From: Pseudoduganella violaceinigra DSM 15887 | Lineage (GTDB): Bacteria; Pseudomonadota; Gammaproteobacteria; Burkholderiales; Burkholderiaceae_D | Reading direction: 5' to 3' | NCBI RefSeq assembly: GCF_000425385.1 | Contig: NZ_KE384356.1 | Coordinates: 1 to 64,000 of the forward strand | Length of the DNA: 64,000 nt | Shown: piece after piece, positions 17,798-26,214 of the stretch | Layout: each line of letters begins with the position of its first letter | How positions within the stretch are numbered: the first letter of the stretch is position 1 | Position numbers and translations under genes: made by a program | The notes under the pieces: model-generated | What the model saw: only the letters and a program-made list of their open reading frames with translations | Told to the model about the DNA's origin: nothing | The model's database searches: none

Positions 17798-19541
17798 CAC
17801 CGGTGCGGTAGACCGGATACAGGTTGTGGCGGTCGTCCCACGTCGCATGGCGGCGGGCGAAGAAGTCCAGCCGCGCGCGCGGGCTCTTGGCGAAGGCGGG
17901 ATCGCTTTCCAGCTTGGCTTTGAAAGCCGCCGCCAGGGCCGGATCGGCCGCCAGCATATCGCGCGCCGCCTCTTCGGCCACATATTCCTCCATGTACTCC
18001 TTGCGTTCGGTGTAGTTGTTGAAGAAGCCCCAGGCAGCCAGCGAATCAGCGCCAGCCGGCTCCAGCATGGTCATCACCAGGCGCGACTTCGCCTGAGCGA
18101 TCGGCACAAACAGTGCTCCCGCTCCGACCTCGCGCTGCTCGGTTTTCCAGGCGCCCTTCCAACTGGCCAGCTGGTGGCCCTCGAAGGATGCCGCCGTCAA
18201 CTTGGCTTCGTCGGCACGGAAGGCTTCGACCGCGACCGTGCCGGGGGCCTTGTCCAGGCGCTTGTAGCCGATGCCGTGCACCTTCAGCTTGGGCTCGATC
18301 AGCGCAACCTGCGCCGCCGGCACCAGGTAGCCGCCAGCCGGGGCCTTGAGCACCACGTCGGGGACGACTTCATCGCGCAGGGGCACCGTCCATTTCTGCG
18401 GCTTGCTCTCGTCGTACTTCGTCCATACCCCGCCCGAAACCTCTGATGGCGTGCGGCTGTATTCATAGCCCGGGAAGTCGATCATCTCGGAGCGTTCCGT
18501 GGTCTTGTAGCTGAGCGGCATCTCGGTCAGCTTGGCGGCGCGCACGTCGGCTTCCGCCGCCGCCTTGGCCCAGGCCGCGCCATGCTGCGCGAACTGCTCC
18601 ATCAAGGAAACGATGGTGTTGCGGGTGACCTTCACCCGGTGCGGATAGGCGCGCCAGGAGTGCGTCTCCACCAGCATGGCGAGGCGGTTGCGCATGGGGA
18701 AATAGCCGGTCGAGAAGCGCGGCGTGGACATGCTGTCGACAAAGCCTGAATCCGGCTCGTCGGTCTTGTTGAAGGAGATGTAGAAGTGACGCGGGTCGGA
18801 GCCCTGCTTGCGCAGGTCGGCCATGACGTTGTCGCGCAGCGCCGTCCCCACCGGCAGCAGGGCCGCGTCGCCGCCGTGCACCGGTTCGACCTGGATCGAC
18901 ACGTCCGGCTGGAACTTGGCGCCGTCCGTCACGTGCAGGTCGATGTAGGCCAGAGGGTCCCAGTCATTGACCAGTTTGAGCATGGCCTGCATTTCCGGCG
19001 CATCGGCCTTCACATAATCGCGATTCAGGTTGTAGTTCTGGGCGGTGACACGCCAGCCCATTTCCACCGGGCCGCGCTGGTTGGGGCGGTTGTTCCTGCC
19101 GAAGCGTTCATGGCCGTCAACGTTGAAGACGGGGACGAACAGGACCACCTGCTTGTCCAGGGCGCCAGCGGCAGCCTTGCCTTCCAGCGCCTCGCGCAGT
19201 GCCCAGAAACCTGCATCCTTGCCGTCGATCTCCCCGGCGTGGATGCCGCCTTGCACCAGCAGCACCGGCAGCTTGCGCTGCCTGGCTGCAGCGGCAGTCA
19301 GCGCGCCGCTGCGCGATACGGCCAGCGCCAGCATCGGCCGCCCTTCCGGCGTTTCGCCGAAAGAGAAGCAGCGCACGGCCTTCGGATACGCCTTCTGGTA
19401 GGCGGCGCACAGGCGCTGCACTTCGTCATAGCGGCCGGTGGCCTGGTAGCCGGAGCGTTCGGCGATGGTGGTGAGATCGGGCGCGGCGTGCGCCAGCGGG
19501 AAGGCGGCAAACAGGGAAAGCAGTACGGCGGTACGAATCAT
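17787..19541 (-). CDS. M14 family zinc carboxypeptidase, secreted
   Basis: 584 aa. Signal peptide MIRTAVLLSLFAAFPLAHA, then the M14 fold with the zinc motif HAGE (H101, E104) in VQGGIHAGEIDGKDAG and a later ligand in DLHVTDG. Long bacterial M14 proteins of this type remove C-terminal residues or cleave amide bonds in cell-wall or protein substrates. I start at the ATG at 19541 because it gives a signal peptide and has GGAG 7 nt upstream; a longer reading overlaps the M48 gene. The Shine-Dalgarno lies inside a 12-bp inverted repeat. Confidence 0.9.
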   Translation of the reverse strand: MIRTAVLLSLFAAFPLAHAAPDLTTIAERSGYQATGRYDEVQRLCAAYQKAYPKAVRCFSFGETPEGRPMLALAVSRSGALTAAAARQRKLPVLLVQGGIHAGEIDGKDAGFWALREALEGKAAAGALDKQVVLFVPVFNVDGHERFGRNNRPNQRGPVEMGWRVTAQNYNLNRDYVKADAPEMQAMLKLVNDWDPLAYIDLHVTDGAKFQPDVSIQVEPVHGGDAALLPVGTALRDNVMADLRKQGSDPRHFYISFNKTDEPDSGFVDSMSTPRFSTGYFPMRNRLAMLVETHSWRAYPHRVKVTRNTIVSLMEQFAQHGAAWAKAAAEADVRAAKLTEMPLSYKTTERSEMIDFPGYEYSRTPSEVSGGVWTKYDESKPQKWTVPLRDEVVPDVVLKAPAGGYLVPAAQVALIEPKLKVHGIGYKRLDKAPGTVAVEAFRADEAKLTAASFEGHQLASWKGAWKTEQREVGAGALFVPIAQAKSRLVMTMLEPAGADSLAAWGFFNNYTERKEYMEEYVAEEAARDMLAADPALAAAFKAKLESDPAFAKSPRARLDFFARRHATWDDRHNLYPVYRTGVVY

Positions 19542-19544
19542 CTC

Positions 19545-19580
19545 AATGCTCCGGCGGTTGTTGGAAAACGCCGGAGCATT
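19545..19580. promoter_or_regulatory. 12-bp inverted repeat covering the M14 Shine-Dalgarno
   Basis: Arms AATGCTCCGGCG (19545-19556) and CGCCGGAGCATT (19569-19580) are perfect complements with a 12-nt loop. On the transcript the 3' arm contains the GGAG Shine-Dalgarno of the M14 gene, so the hairpin would hide it. There is no U-tract, so it is not a standard terminator. A TATAAT at 19583-19578 touches the 5' arm but lacks a convincing -35. Confidence 0.6.
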
Positions 19581-19590
19581 ATAGAGCGCA

Positions 19591-22500
19591 TCAGGAACGC
19601 AGGTAGGGGCGCTCGCCGACAAACAGCACCAGACGCGCCACCTTGCGCCAGTTCGCCGGTGCGCCAGCGCCAACCGCTACCACGCCGGCACTATAGGCAA
19701 GAGCGCGTACTTCCATCGGCAGTGAACCCAATCCCTTTTCAGCCTCCATATATTTTCCAGCCTTGGCGGTTTCAAGGAAACGGCGCAGCAACGGCGCGTG
19801 CTCGCGCAGGGCCGTGGCGTGCTCCCAGTATGGTCCTGTATCGCGGCCCTCGCGCAATGCCAATGCGCAGATCAGCAGCGTATCCCAGCTTCCATCATTT
19901 GCCATCGGCTGATCCAGTGCTGCCCGCACCTGGGCGGCGCTGGCGCCATCCGATGCCGCGACCAGCACGCGCATGCCCGCCAACTGGGATGGGTCGCCCT
20001 TCACCGCGTCCAGCGCCCTGTCAAAGTCGCCGCGCGCCAGGAAGGCGTACGGGCTGCCGGCTGCGCGCTCCATCTCCACCAGCGAAGCGACGCGCGAACC
20101 AGGACGCGCAAGGCGCGATTTGACTTCGCCATCCAGCAAGCGTTGCAGGCGCTCCAGCTCCACCGGCAGGTCATCCCCCTCATACGGCAGCTTGCCCTGC
20201 ACCTTGCGCAGCGGTCCGATCGCTTCTTCCCAGGCGCCGTTGTCCATCAAGGTCCGCGCCTGCAGATAGAGTAGCCAAGGGTTGTTGGGGAAACGCGCAA
20301 TCGCCGCAGCGATGTCCTCTTTGCTGGCAGGCTGGCCGCAGCGCATGGCGAGGTAGGCGCGGTTGCCGTCGTCCGGGCGGGCCTTGGCACGCTCGCGCGC
20401 CGCTTCGCAGATCTGCGCCGACTCGTTGGCAACGCGCTGCTCGATGCGGCGCAACTGCACATGCTCCGGATTCGCCTTCAGGCGCTGCGCCAGCACATCC
20501 CCGGCGCCCTTCTCATGCGCCAGCTCGAGCCATTCGGAAGTCGACGGCTGTTCGATGCTGTCCCATCGCGCGTGGGCCAGCACCATGGCCTTGATTTGGG
20601 CATCGTCCTTCAGGTACCTTACCAGCGACCCTGGCCGTATTCCCGATGCCGCAGCCAGCACCTTGCGCCACTTTTTGTCCTTGCTGGTCACCGTCTGTGG
20701 CGCATCCTCAAACAGGATATCCGCATCGGTGTCGAACCAGCGCGGCGCCCCAAGCAGGGTACTCTCGTCATTGCCCGAACCGCCGTAATGGACGATATCT
20801 GTTGCCATCACCGCGCCGCCGGCAATGTTGTAGACCGACTGATGCCAGCCGTCCTCGGCGCTGAAACTCTCCAGGAGACTGCCATCGGCAAGGCGTGCTT
20901 CGACCCGGTGCTTTGCGTCCATGGTTGCATCCACCTTGGCGTGCTGGCCCGGTTCGACCAGCTTGGCATTGCCGTCGATCATCACCTGCACCGGAATGCC
21001 AAGGCCGTTATAGACCGTGACGGTCGCTGTGCCAAGCGCCATGCCCATGCCAAGCACGCTCGCCACGATGCCGCCGGCGACAGCCAGGCGCGCACCGCCG
21101 GCCAGCCAGCCGTCGGCGCGCTGGAAGCGCGACCACCAGTCCAGCGATGTCTGCAGCTTGCGCTCCCCGCCCGGCAGCAGCACGCCGTAATCGCGCGGCA
21201 CCTGGCAGGGCTGCGGCGCGGCGGCAATCGCCTCCCCGCTGCGCACATGGCTGGCTACCAGGGTTTCGCTGACCAGGAGTTGCTCCAGCGCCGCGGCGCG
21301 CAGGGCGCCCAGCCAGTTGCTGGTGTGGGAACTCCAGTTCGCGGCCCATTGCAGCCATTCGTTGATGTTCTCGCGTGAGACCGGCGGCAGCGCGAATTTC
21401 TGCAGCGAGGCCTGCCAGCTTTCGCTGATTTCAAGGCGTTCCATCAATTGCGGGTCGAGCTGCACGGAGCTGTTGCTTCGATAGAATTCGTCCAGCACGA
21501 GGTACAGGCCACCGCAATCGGCGATCAGGCGCTGGATGTTCGACTCGCTCTGGCGGGCGACCGCCGTCACAACCGCGCGCGTGTTCTGCACCAGACCCCA
21601 CGCATCGCGCACATTGGCACCGCAATGCTCGGCGTAGTGCAGCACATCGAGCAGACTGTCCAGATAGGCCGGCCAGCCTTCGCCCAGTTTGTTCGCAGCC
21701 GCGTAATGCCAGGCGCGTACCGTGGCGTCGTGGCGTTGCAGCTTCTCCTCCAGCTGTGCGATACGTTCATCGGTGCGCTGCAGCGCCGCGGGCAACTGGT
21801 TCAGCCGGTATTCTTCGCCGCCCAGCTGGACGCGGTTGCCCTGGGCCTTGGCATGGCCGTTGATCACCGCCGACAATTGCGCGCGTTCCTCCTGCAATTG
21901 GCGCAGCAGGCGCACATCGTCCTTGAGCGAAAGCGGATACAGCGCGCTCGCCTCTACCGCAGGCTGCGCATCACGGGCCGCGCGCAGTTCCGCCGGCTTG
22001 ACGGCATGCCGCGTCAGCGAGCGGCCAAAGTACACGCCGCAGTAACGGCTCTGGAAATGCTCGCGGCGGTATTCCTTGGCCAGGCGTTTCAGGCTTTCTT
22101 CCAGTTCGACCGGCGCGGCGTTGCCTTCCTGTCCTTCCAGCAGGTGGGCCGTCATGCGCTGGCGCATGCCTGCCGGGTCGTCGAACAGCGACCATGCACT
22201 GGACTGGTCGATCGCGGCAGGCAGGTAGCGGCGCTTGGCGTTTTCCTCGCGTTCGTGGTTTTGCGGGTGGGTCTGCCACATGCGCGGCGGTTGGCCCAGT
22301 TCCGCCTTGAAGACGCGGTGCAGTTCCGGCTGTTGCTCCGGCAGCGGCGGCACGGTGCCGTAGAACGGATCGTCCAGGATGCCGGCCATGCGCGCCGTGA
22401 TATGGTTTTGCACGGCGAAGGCGTCGCTGGTGGCGCGGCCGGCGCCATGTTCGCCGAACACGAATCCGACGGTGCGCTCCCAGGCATCGTCGGCTGCGCC

Positions 22501-23355
22501 CAGGCGGTGCAGCGCGTGCACCAGCGCATCGCTGCCCGTCAGCGAAACGGCCACCAGGTCGGCCTGCATTTCCATTTCGCGCGACAGCGCCCTTTGCATC
22601 AAGACCACCAGGCGGAAGGCCTGCTCGACCAGTGAACGCAGCGACCACACGAGGATCTGCAGGAACCAGGCGACCAGGCGCAGTCGTATATCAAGGCGGC
22701 CAATGCCTTCAATGAACTCGTCCAGCGCATCGCGGCGCGCCACCATTTCCTGCACCACTTGCTGGGCCACGTAGGCCCAGCGGCCCACCGCCATCGAACG
22801 CTGCGCGAAATGGCCGAATTCGTGGGCCAGCACAGCGCGCAGCTCGCCCAGCGGCATGGCATTCACCAGCGGCAGGCCGATTTCCAGGTTTTTCTTCGAC
22901 GGGAAGATGAGGTTCAGCAGCGACAGGTCGTAAAACACCGCGGCATTCACGCGGTTCGACAGGAACACCCGGTGCGGACGCGGCGCGCCGGCCGTATCGG
23001 CCAGCTCCATCAGGTAATCGAACAGGCGCGGCTGCTCGGCGCGCTTGACCTCGACCAGGCCGGGCGACATGGCGTGGCGCACGGCGAAGATCGCCTTCAG
23101 CATGACCACGGCCAGCAGCACGGCCACGATCGCGGCGCACCAGTTGCCGAAGCCGTTCCCGCTGTGTTCGCTGGTCTTGACCAGGCGCCACGCGCTCAGC
23201 AGGAGCCAAGCGGCAAGGCCGAAATACATCAGGACAAACGCCAGCAGGCCCGCCACGGCGAGGCGGGCGCTGCGCTGGTAGGCGACTGTGGGACGAGTCA
23301 GCTCGGCCAAAGCGGCCGGCTGGTGGGGGGTGGCGGTTGCGATGACGTACTCCAT
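19591..23355 (-). CDS. Large membrane M48 family metalloprotease
   Basis: 1254 aa, far longer than HtpX (about 290). Two membrane segments (about 33-57 and 72-93) precede the zinc motif HEFGH at 178-182; a later EMEMQADLVAVSL supplies the third ligand region. A coiled-coil-rich middle (about 430-600), another hydrophobic segment (about 755-780, GGARLAVAGGIVASVLGMGM) and a helical, TPR-like C-terminal part follow. M48 proteases act in membrane protein quality control; the role of the extension is unknown. The start codon lies inside a 14-bp inverted repeat. It sits between the TonB receptor and M14 genes. Confidence 0.85.
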   Translation of the reverse strand: MEYVIATATPHQPAALAELTRPTVAYQRSARLAVAGLLAFVLMYFGLAAWLLLSAWRLVKTSEHSGNGFGNWCAAIVAVLLAVVMLKAIFAVRHAMSPGLVEVKRAEQPRLFDYLMELADTAGAPRPHRVFLSNRVNAAVFYDLSLLNLIFPSKKNLEIGLPLVNAMPLGELRAVLAHEFGHFAQRSMAVGRWAYVAQQVVQEMVARRDALDEFIEGIGRLDIRLRLVAWFLQILVWSLRSLVEQAFRLVVLMQRALSREMEMQADLVAVSLTGSDALVHALHRLGAADDAWERTVGFVFGEHGAGRATSDAFAVQNHITARMAGILDDPFYGTVPPLPEQQPELHRVFKAELGQPPRMWQTHPQNHEREENAKRRYLPAAIDQSSAWSLFDDPAGMRQRMTAHLLEGQEGNAAPVELEESLKRLAKEYRREHFQSRYCGVYFGRSLTRHAVKPAELRAARDAQPAVEASALYPLSLKDDVRLLRQLQEERAQLSAVINGHAKAQGNRVQLGGEEYRLNQLPAALQRTDERIAQLEEKLQRHDATVRAWHYAAANKLGEGWPAYLDSLLDVLHYAEHCGANVRDAWGLVQNTRAVVTAVARQSESNIQRLIADCGGLYLVLDEFYRSNSSVQLDPQLMERLEISESWQASLQKFALPPVSRENINEWLQWAANWSSHTSNWLGALRAAALEQLLVSETLVASHVRSGEAIAAAPQPCQVPRDYGVLLPGGERKLQTSLDWWSRFQRADGWLAGGARLAVAGGIVASVLGMGMALGTATVTVYNGLGIPVQVMIDGNAKLVEPGQHAKVDATMDAKHRVEARLADGSLLESFSAEDGWHQSVYNIAGGAVMATDIVHYGGSGNDESTLLGAPRWFDTDADILFEDAPQTVTSKDKKWRKVLAAASGIRPGSLVRYLKDDAQIKAMVLAHARWDSIEQPSTSEWLELAHEKGAGDVLAQRLKANPEHVQLRRIEQRVANESAQICEAARERAKARPDDGNRAYLAMRCGQPASKEDIAAAIARFPNNPWLLYLQARTLMDNGAWEEAIGPLRKVQGKLPYEGDDLPVELERLQRLLDGEVKSRLARPGSRVASLVEMERAAGSPYAFLARGDFDRALDAVKGDPSQLAGMRVLVAASDGASAAQVRAALDQPMANDGSWDTLLICALALREGRDTGPYWEHATALREHAPLLRRFLETAKAGKYMEAEKGLGSLPMEVRALAYSAGVVAVGAGAPANWRKVARLVLFVGERPYLRS

Positions 23356-23383
23356 AGAATTATTGCATTCAATAATTCTATGG
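23352..23383. promoter_or_regulatory. 14-bp perfect inverted repeat containing the M48 start codon
   Basis: CCATAGAATTATTG (23352-23365), loop CATT, CAATAATTCTATGG (23370-23383). On the minus strand the M48 ATG (23355-23353) is in the 3' arm. No Shine-Dalgarno is visible before this ATG. The structure could control translation, act as a protein operator, or attenuate read-through from the TonB receptor gene. Confidence 0.65.
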
Positions 23384-23427
23384 GGAAACTAATTGCTTGT
23401 AAATATATTACTGATATTTGCAGCAGA

Positions 23428-26088
23428 TTAAGAGCCAAAATGGTAATTCAGCTCCAGCCAGACTTGGCGTCCCGTCGGGCTGTAATTGCCGATCGGATAA
23501 TACGGCCAGCCGCCGCTGTCGTCGCGCTTGATGCGGTCGAGCACGTTGTTCACCGCCAGCGTCACGGTGGCTTGTGTGGTCGCCCGGTACACCACGCTGG
23601 CGTTGACCAGGGTGGTCGGCGTCAGCCAAGCCTTGCCGGCGCCGTTCGGCACCTTGCCGTAGCGGCGCAGGAACAGGGTAGTTGACCAGTCGCCGGCATT
23701 CCATGTCAGGCTGGCGTTCAGCTTGTCGCGCCAGTCGTTGTTGTCGAGGTCGTCCTTGTCGTTCTTGAGCGGGTCGCCGTCGAACTGGCGCGACTCCTGC
23801 TTCAGGGTCTTCGAATAATTCAGCCTGGTGATGAAATTGCCGTACGCCGCGGTGCGCACGATGTACTTGCCCGACAGGTCGATGCCGCTCACCTTGGTCG
23901 ACGCCGCATTGATCGGGTTGACCAGGATGGTCTTGATTTCGCCGGCTTTGTTCAGGGCGTTATCGGCAAAGCGCACAATGCGGCGGAGGGCGTCGGCGCA
24001 GGTCGGCGAGCCCAGGTCACCGTTCACCCGGCATGCCGCTTCGTCGCGCAGCAGCTTGTCGGCGCTCAGGTTGGTGACCAGGTCATCGATGCGGATATTC
24101 CAGTAATCGAGCGTGACGTCGAAGTCGGCGCTCGGCGACCAGACTGCGCCCAGGCCGCTGGAGCGGCCCCTCTCTGAACGCAGGTCCTTGCTGCCCGTCT
24201 GCACGTAGTCCGCGCCGGGCGAGTAGTTGGCGAAGTCGCAGTCGGCGACCGCCTGGCCGGCCTTGGCGCAGCGGTAATAGTCCGTGGTTGAGGCGTAGTA
24301 GCCGGTGCCGCGCGCCTTGTAGATATAGTTCATGTCCGGCGCACGGAAGCTGGTGGCGTAATTCCCGCGCAACAGCAGCTGCGTGGCCGGACGCCATTCG
24401 ATGCCGCCGTTATAGGTGAACTTGCCATCGGCGCGCCCGGCGAAGGTGTAGCGGTCGTAGCGGCCCGCCAGCGTGGCGTCCAGCGACTTCACCAGCGGAA
24501 TGCTGGCTTCCGCACCGACGGCAAAGCGCTTGCGCGTGCCCGCTGTCACGTCGGACGGCACCACGGTGTTGAAATAGCCCTGGTTGATGCGCGCATCGGG
24601 AGTATTGGAGAAGCCCTGTTTCCCCAGCTCCGCCACGGTCGCCACCTTGAGCGGGCCGGCCGGCAGGCTGAAGGCTTCGCCGTTGGCCGTCAGGCTCACT
24701 GTGTTGGTCCACGATTTGTCGTCGCTGAGCGAGGCGCCGGTGATGGCATTGAACTCCTCCGGCGTCAGGCGTTTGGACAGCCGCGCCGGGTCGGGGGCGT
24801 AGATGGCGATGCCGCTGGCGTTCACGCCCAGCTGGGGGCCGAGGAAGAAGCTGTCGATATTGGCCAGCGCGCGCTGGGTGCGGTTCTGGCTCTTGTACTG
24901 CGACGCGGTATAGCCCGCCTCGTACGTCCACGACGAGCTGGGAATTTGGCCGCGCAGGCCGAACGACAGCGAGGCGGCCTGGTCGTCCCAGCGGCGGTTG
25001 TAGCGCTCGACGCCGCCTATCTCTTCCGGCGAGATGTAGCGGCTCCACGCCTCGTAGACCTTGGTGTTCTGGTTCCAGAAATAGCTGTCGGTCGCCGAGC
25101 GGGAAAGCCAGGACGGGCCGCGCGTATTGTTGGTGCTGCGGTTCTTGCTGTACAGCGCCTCCGCATACAGGGTGGACGTGTCGGACAGCGCATAGTTCGC
25201 GCTGCCGAACAGGTTCCGGCTGGCATTGCCGGTCTGCGTGGTCCAGTAGGTCGGCCCCACCTTCGGGCTGGCGCAGTAGCTGCCCGCCTTGGCCGTGTAC
25301 TTGACCGTGCTGCCGCCGAACAGGTCGCCGAACGCGGCGCAGGCCGTTCCCAGGTCCACATACTTGCCACTGCTGACGTTCTTGCGCGCGGCGACGGAAC
25401 TCGGCGCCACCCCGTCCTTGCTAGCCATGAAATCACGGTCGGCGCTCCAGAGGGGATCGCGCTCCAGCAGTTCCGCGCTGACCAGGGTATTCAGCTTGCC
25501 GAAACTCTGGCCGCCGGTGAACTGCAGGCGCTTGTCGCTGCCGCCGCCGCGTGTCGTGGTGCCGGCCTTCAGGTTGATGTCGTAGCCGCTCGCCTGCTTT
25601 TTCAGGATGATGTTGACCACTCCTGCAATCGCGTCGGAGCCGTAGACGGCCGATGCGCCGCCGCTCAGGATTTCAATGCGCTCCACCACGCTCGACGGGA
25701 TGTTCGCCAGGTTGGTGAAGTTGACCGTGCCTTCGTAGGCGATCGGGAAGTCCGCCATGCGCCGGCCGTTCAGCAGCACCAGGGTATGGTTCGGGCCCAG
25801 ACCGCGCAGGCTGATGGCGTTTGCCGACGGCGTGAAGGTGTTGCCATAATCGGCGCCCTGCACGAAGCCACTGTTCTGCGTCTGGCTGGTCAGCGCGTCG
25901 AAAACATTCTTGTAGCCTTGCTTGGTGATGTCGTCGCCGGTCAGCACGGTGACCGCCGACGGTCCTTCAAGGCTGGCGCGCGGAATGCGCGAACCGGTGA
26001 TGACGACGGCTTCCTGGGCCTGGGCAACGCCGAACAGCAGCGCGACGGCGCCAGCCGCCAATGGATTCAGTTTGAATTTGTTCTGCAT
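23428..26088 (-). CDS. TonB-dependent outer membrane receptor
   Basis: 886 aa. Signal peptide ending AQAQ (about residue 25), then a plug domain (VVITGSRIPRASLEGPSAVTVLTGDDI..., LRGLGPNHTLVLLNGRRM, GSDAIAGVVNIILKK) and a beta barrel ending in the aromatic-rich LELNYHFGS. It imports a ligand too large for porins using TonB energy. Plug wording and length fit the Xanthomonas/Caulobacter-type receptors for carbohydrates or peptides. The neighbouring mannosidases and peptidases suggest glycan- or peptide-derived cargo (inference). Confidence 0.93.
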   Translation of the reverse strand: MQNKFKLNPLAAGAVALLFGVAQAQEAVVITGSRIPRASLEGPSAVTVLTGDDITKQGYKNVFDALTSQTQNSGFVQGADYGNTFTPSANAISLRGLGPNHTLVLLNGRRMADFPIAYEGTVNFTNLANIPSSVVERIEILSGGASAVYGSDAIAGVVNIILKKQASGYDINLKAGTTTRGGGSDKRLQFTGGQSFGKLNTLVSAELLERDPLWSADRDFMASKDGVAPSSVAARKNVSSGKYVDLGTACAAFGDLFGGSTVKYTAKAGSYCASPKVGPTYWTTQTGNASRNLFGSANYALSDTSTLYAEALYSKNRSTNNTRGPSWLSRSATDSYFWNQNTKVYEAWSRYISPEEIGGVERYNRRWDDQAASLSFGLRGQIPSSSWTYEAGYTASQYKSQNRTQRALANIDSFFLGPQLGVNASGIAIYAPDPARLSKRLTPEEFNAITGASLSDDKSWTNTVSLTANGEAFSLPAGPLKVATVAELGKQGFSNTPDARINQGYFNTVVPSDVTAGTRKRFAVGAEASIPLVKSLDATLAGRYDRYTFAGRADGKFTYNGGIEWRPATQLLLRGNYATSFRAPDMNYIYKARGTGYYASTTDYYRCAKAGQAVADCDFANYSPGADYVQTGSKDLRSERGRSSGLGAVWSPSADFDVTLDYWNIRIDDLVTNLSADKLLRDEAACRVNGDLGSPTCADALRRIVRFADNALNKAGEIKTILVNPINAASTKVSGIDLSGKYIVRTAAYGNFITRLNYSKTLKQESRQFDGDPLKNDKDDLDNNDWRDKLNASLTWNAGDWSTTLFLRRYGKVPNGAGKAWLTPTTLVNASVVYRATTQATVTLAVNNVLDRIKRDDSGGWPYYPIGNYSPTGRQVWLELNYHFGS

Positions 26089-26167
26089 GAAGTGGTCCTC
26101 TGGAGAAGAGCGGCCACCTTAGCAATTCAGCCTTCATTTCTGAACGAATGATTTTGCAGATGCATAT

Positions 26168-26193
26168 AAAAAAAGCCGGGGACCCGCCCCGGC
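26168..26193 (-). terminator. Rho-independent terminator of the ferredoxin oxidoreductase gene
   Basis: Minus strand hairpin GCCGGGG / CCCCGGC with a 5-nt loop (26193-26175) followed by seven T residues. It lies 22 nt past the stop codon at 26215. Confidence 0.93.
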
Positions 26194-26214
26194 TTGTCAG
26201 GAAACCCCGTGGTT

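Noticed and set aside
19578..19583. TATAAT as a promoter for the M14 gene
   Set aside because: No recognisable -35 at 16-18 nt upstream, and it lies at the edge of the inverted repeat; kept only as a note.
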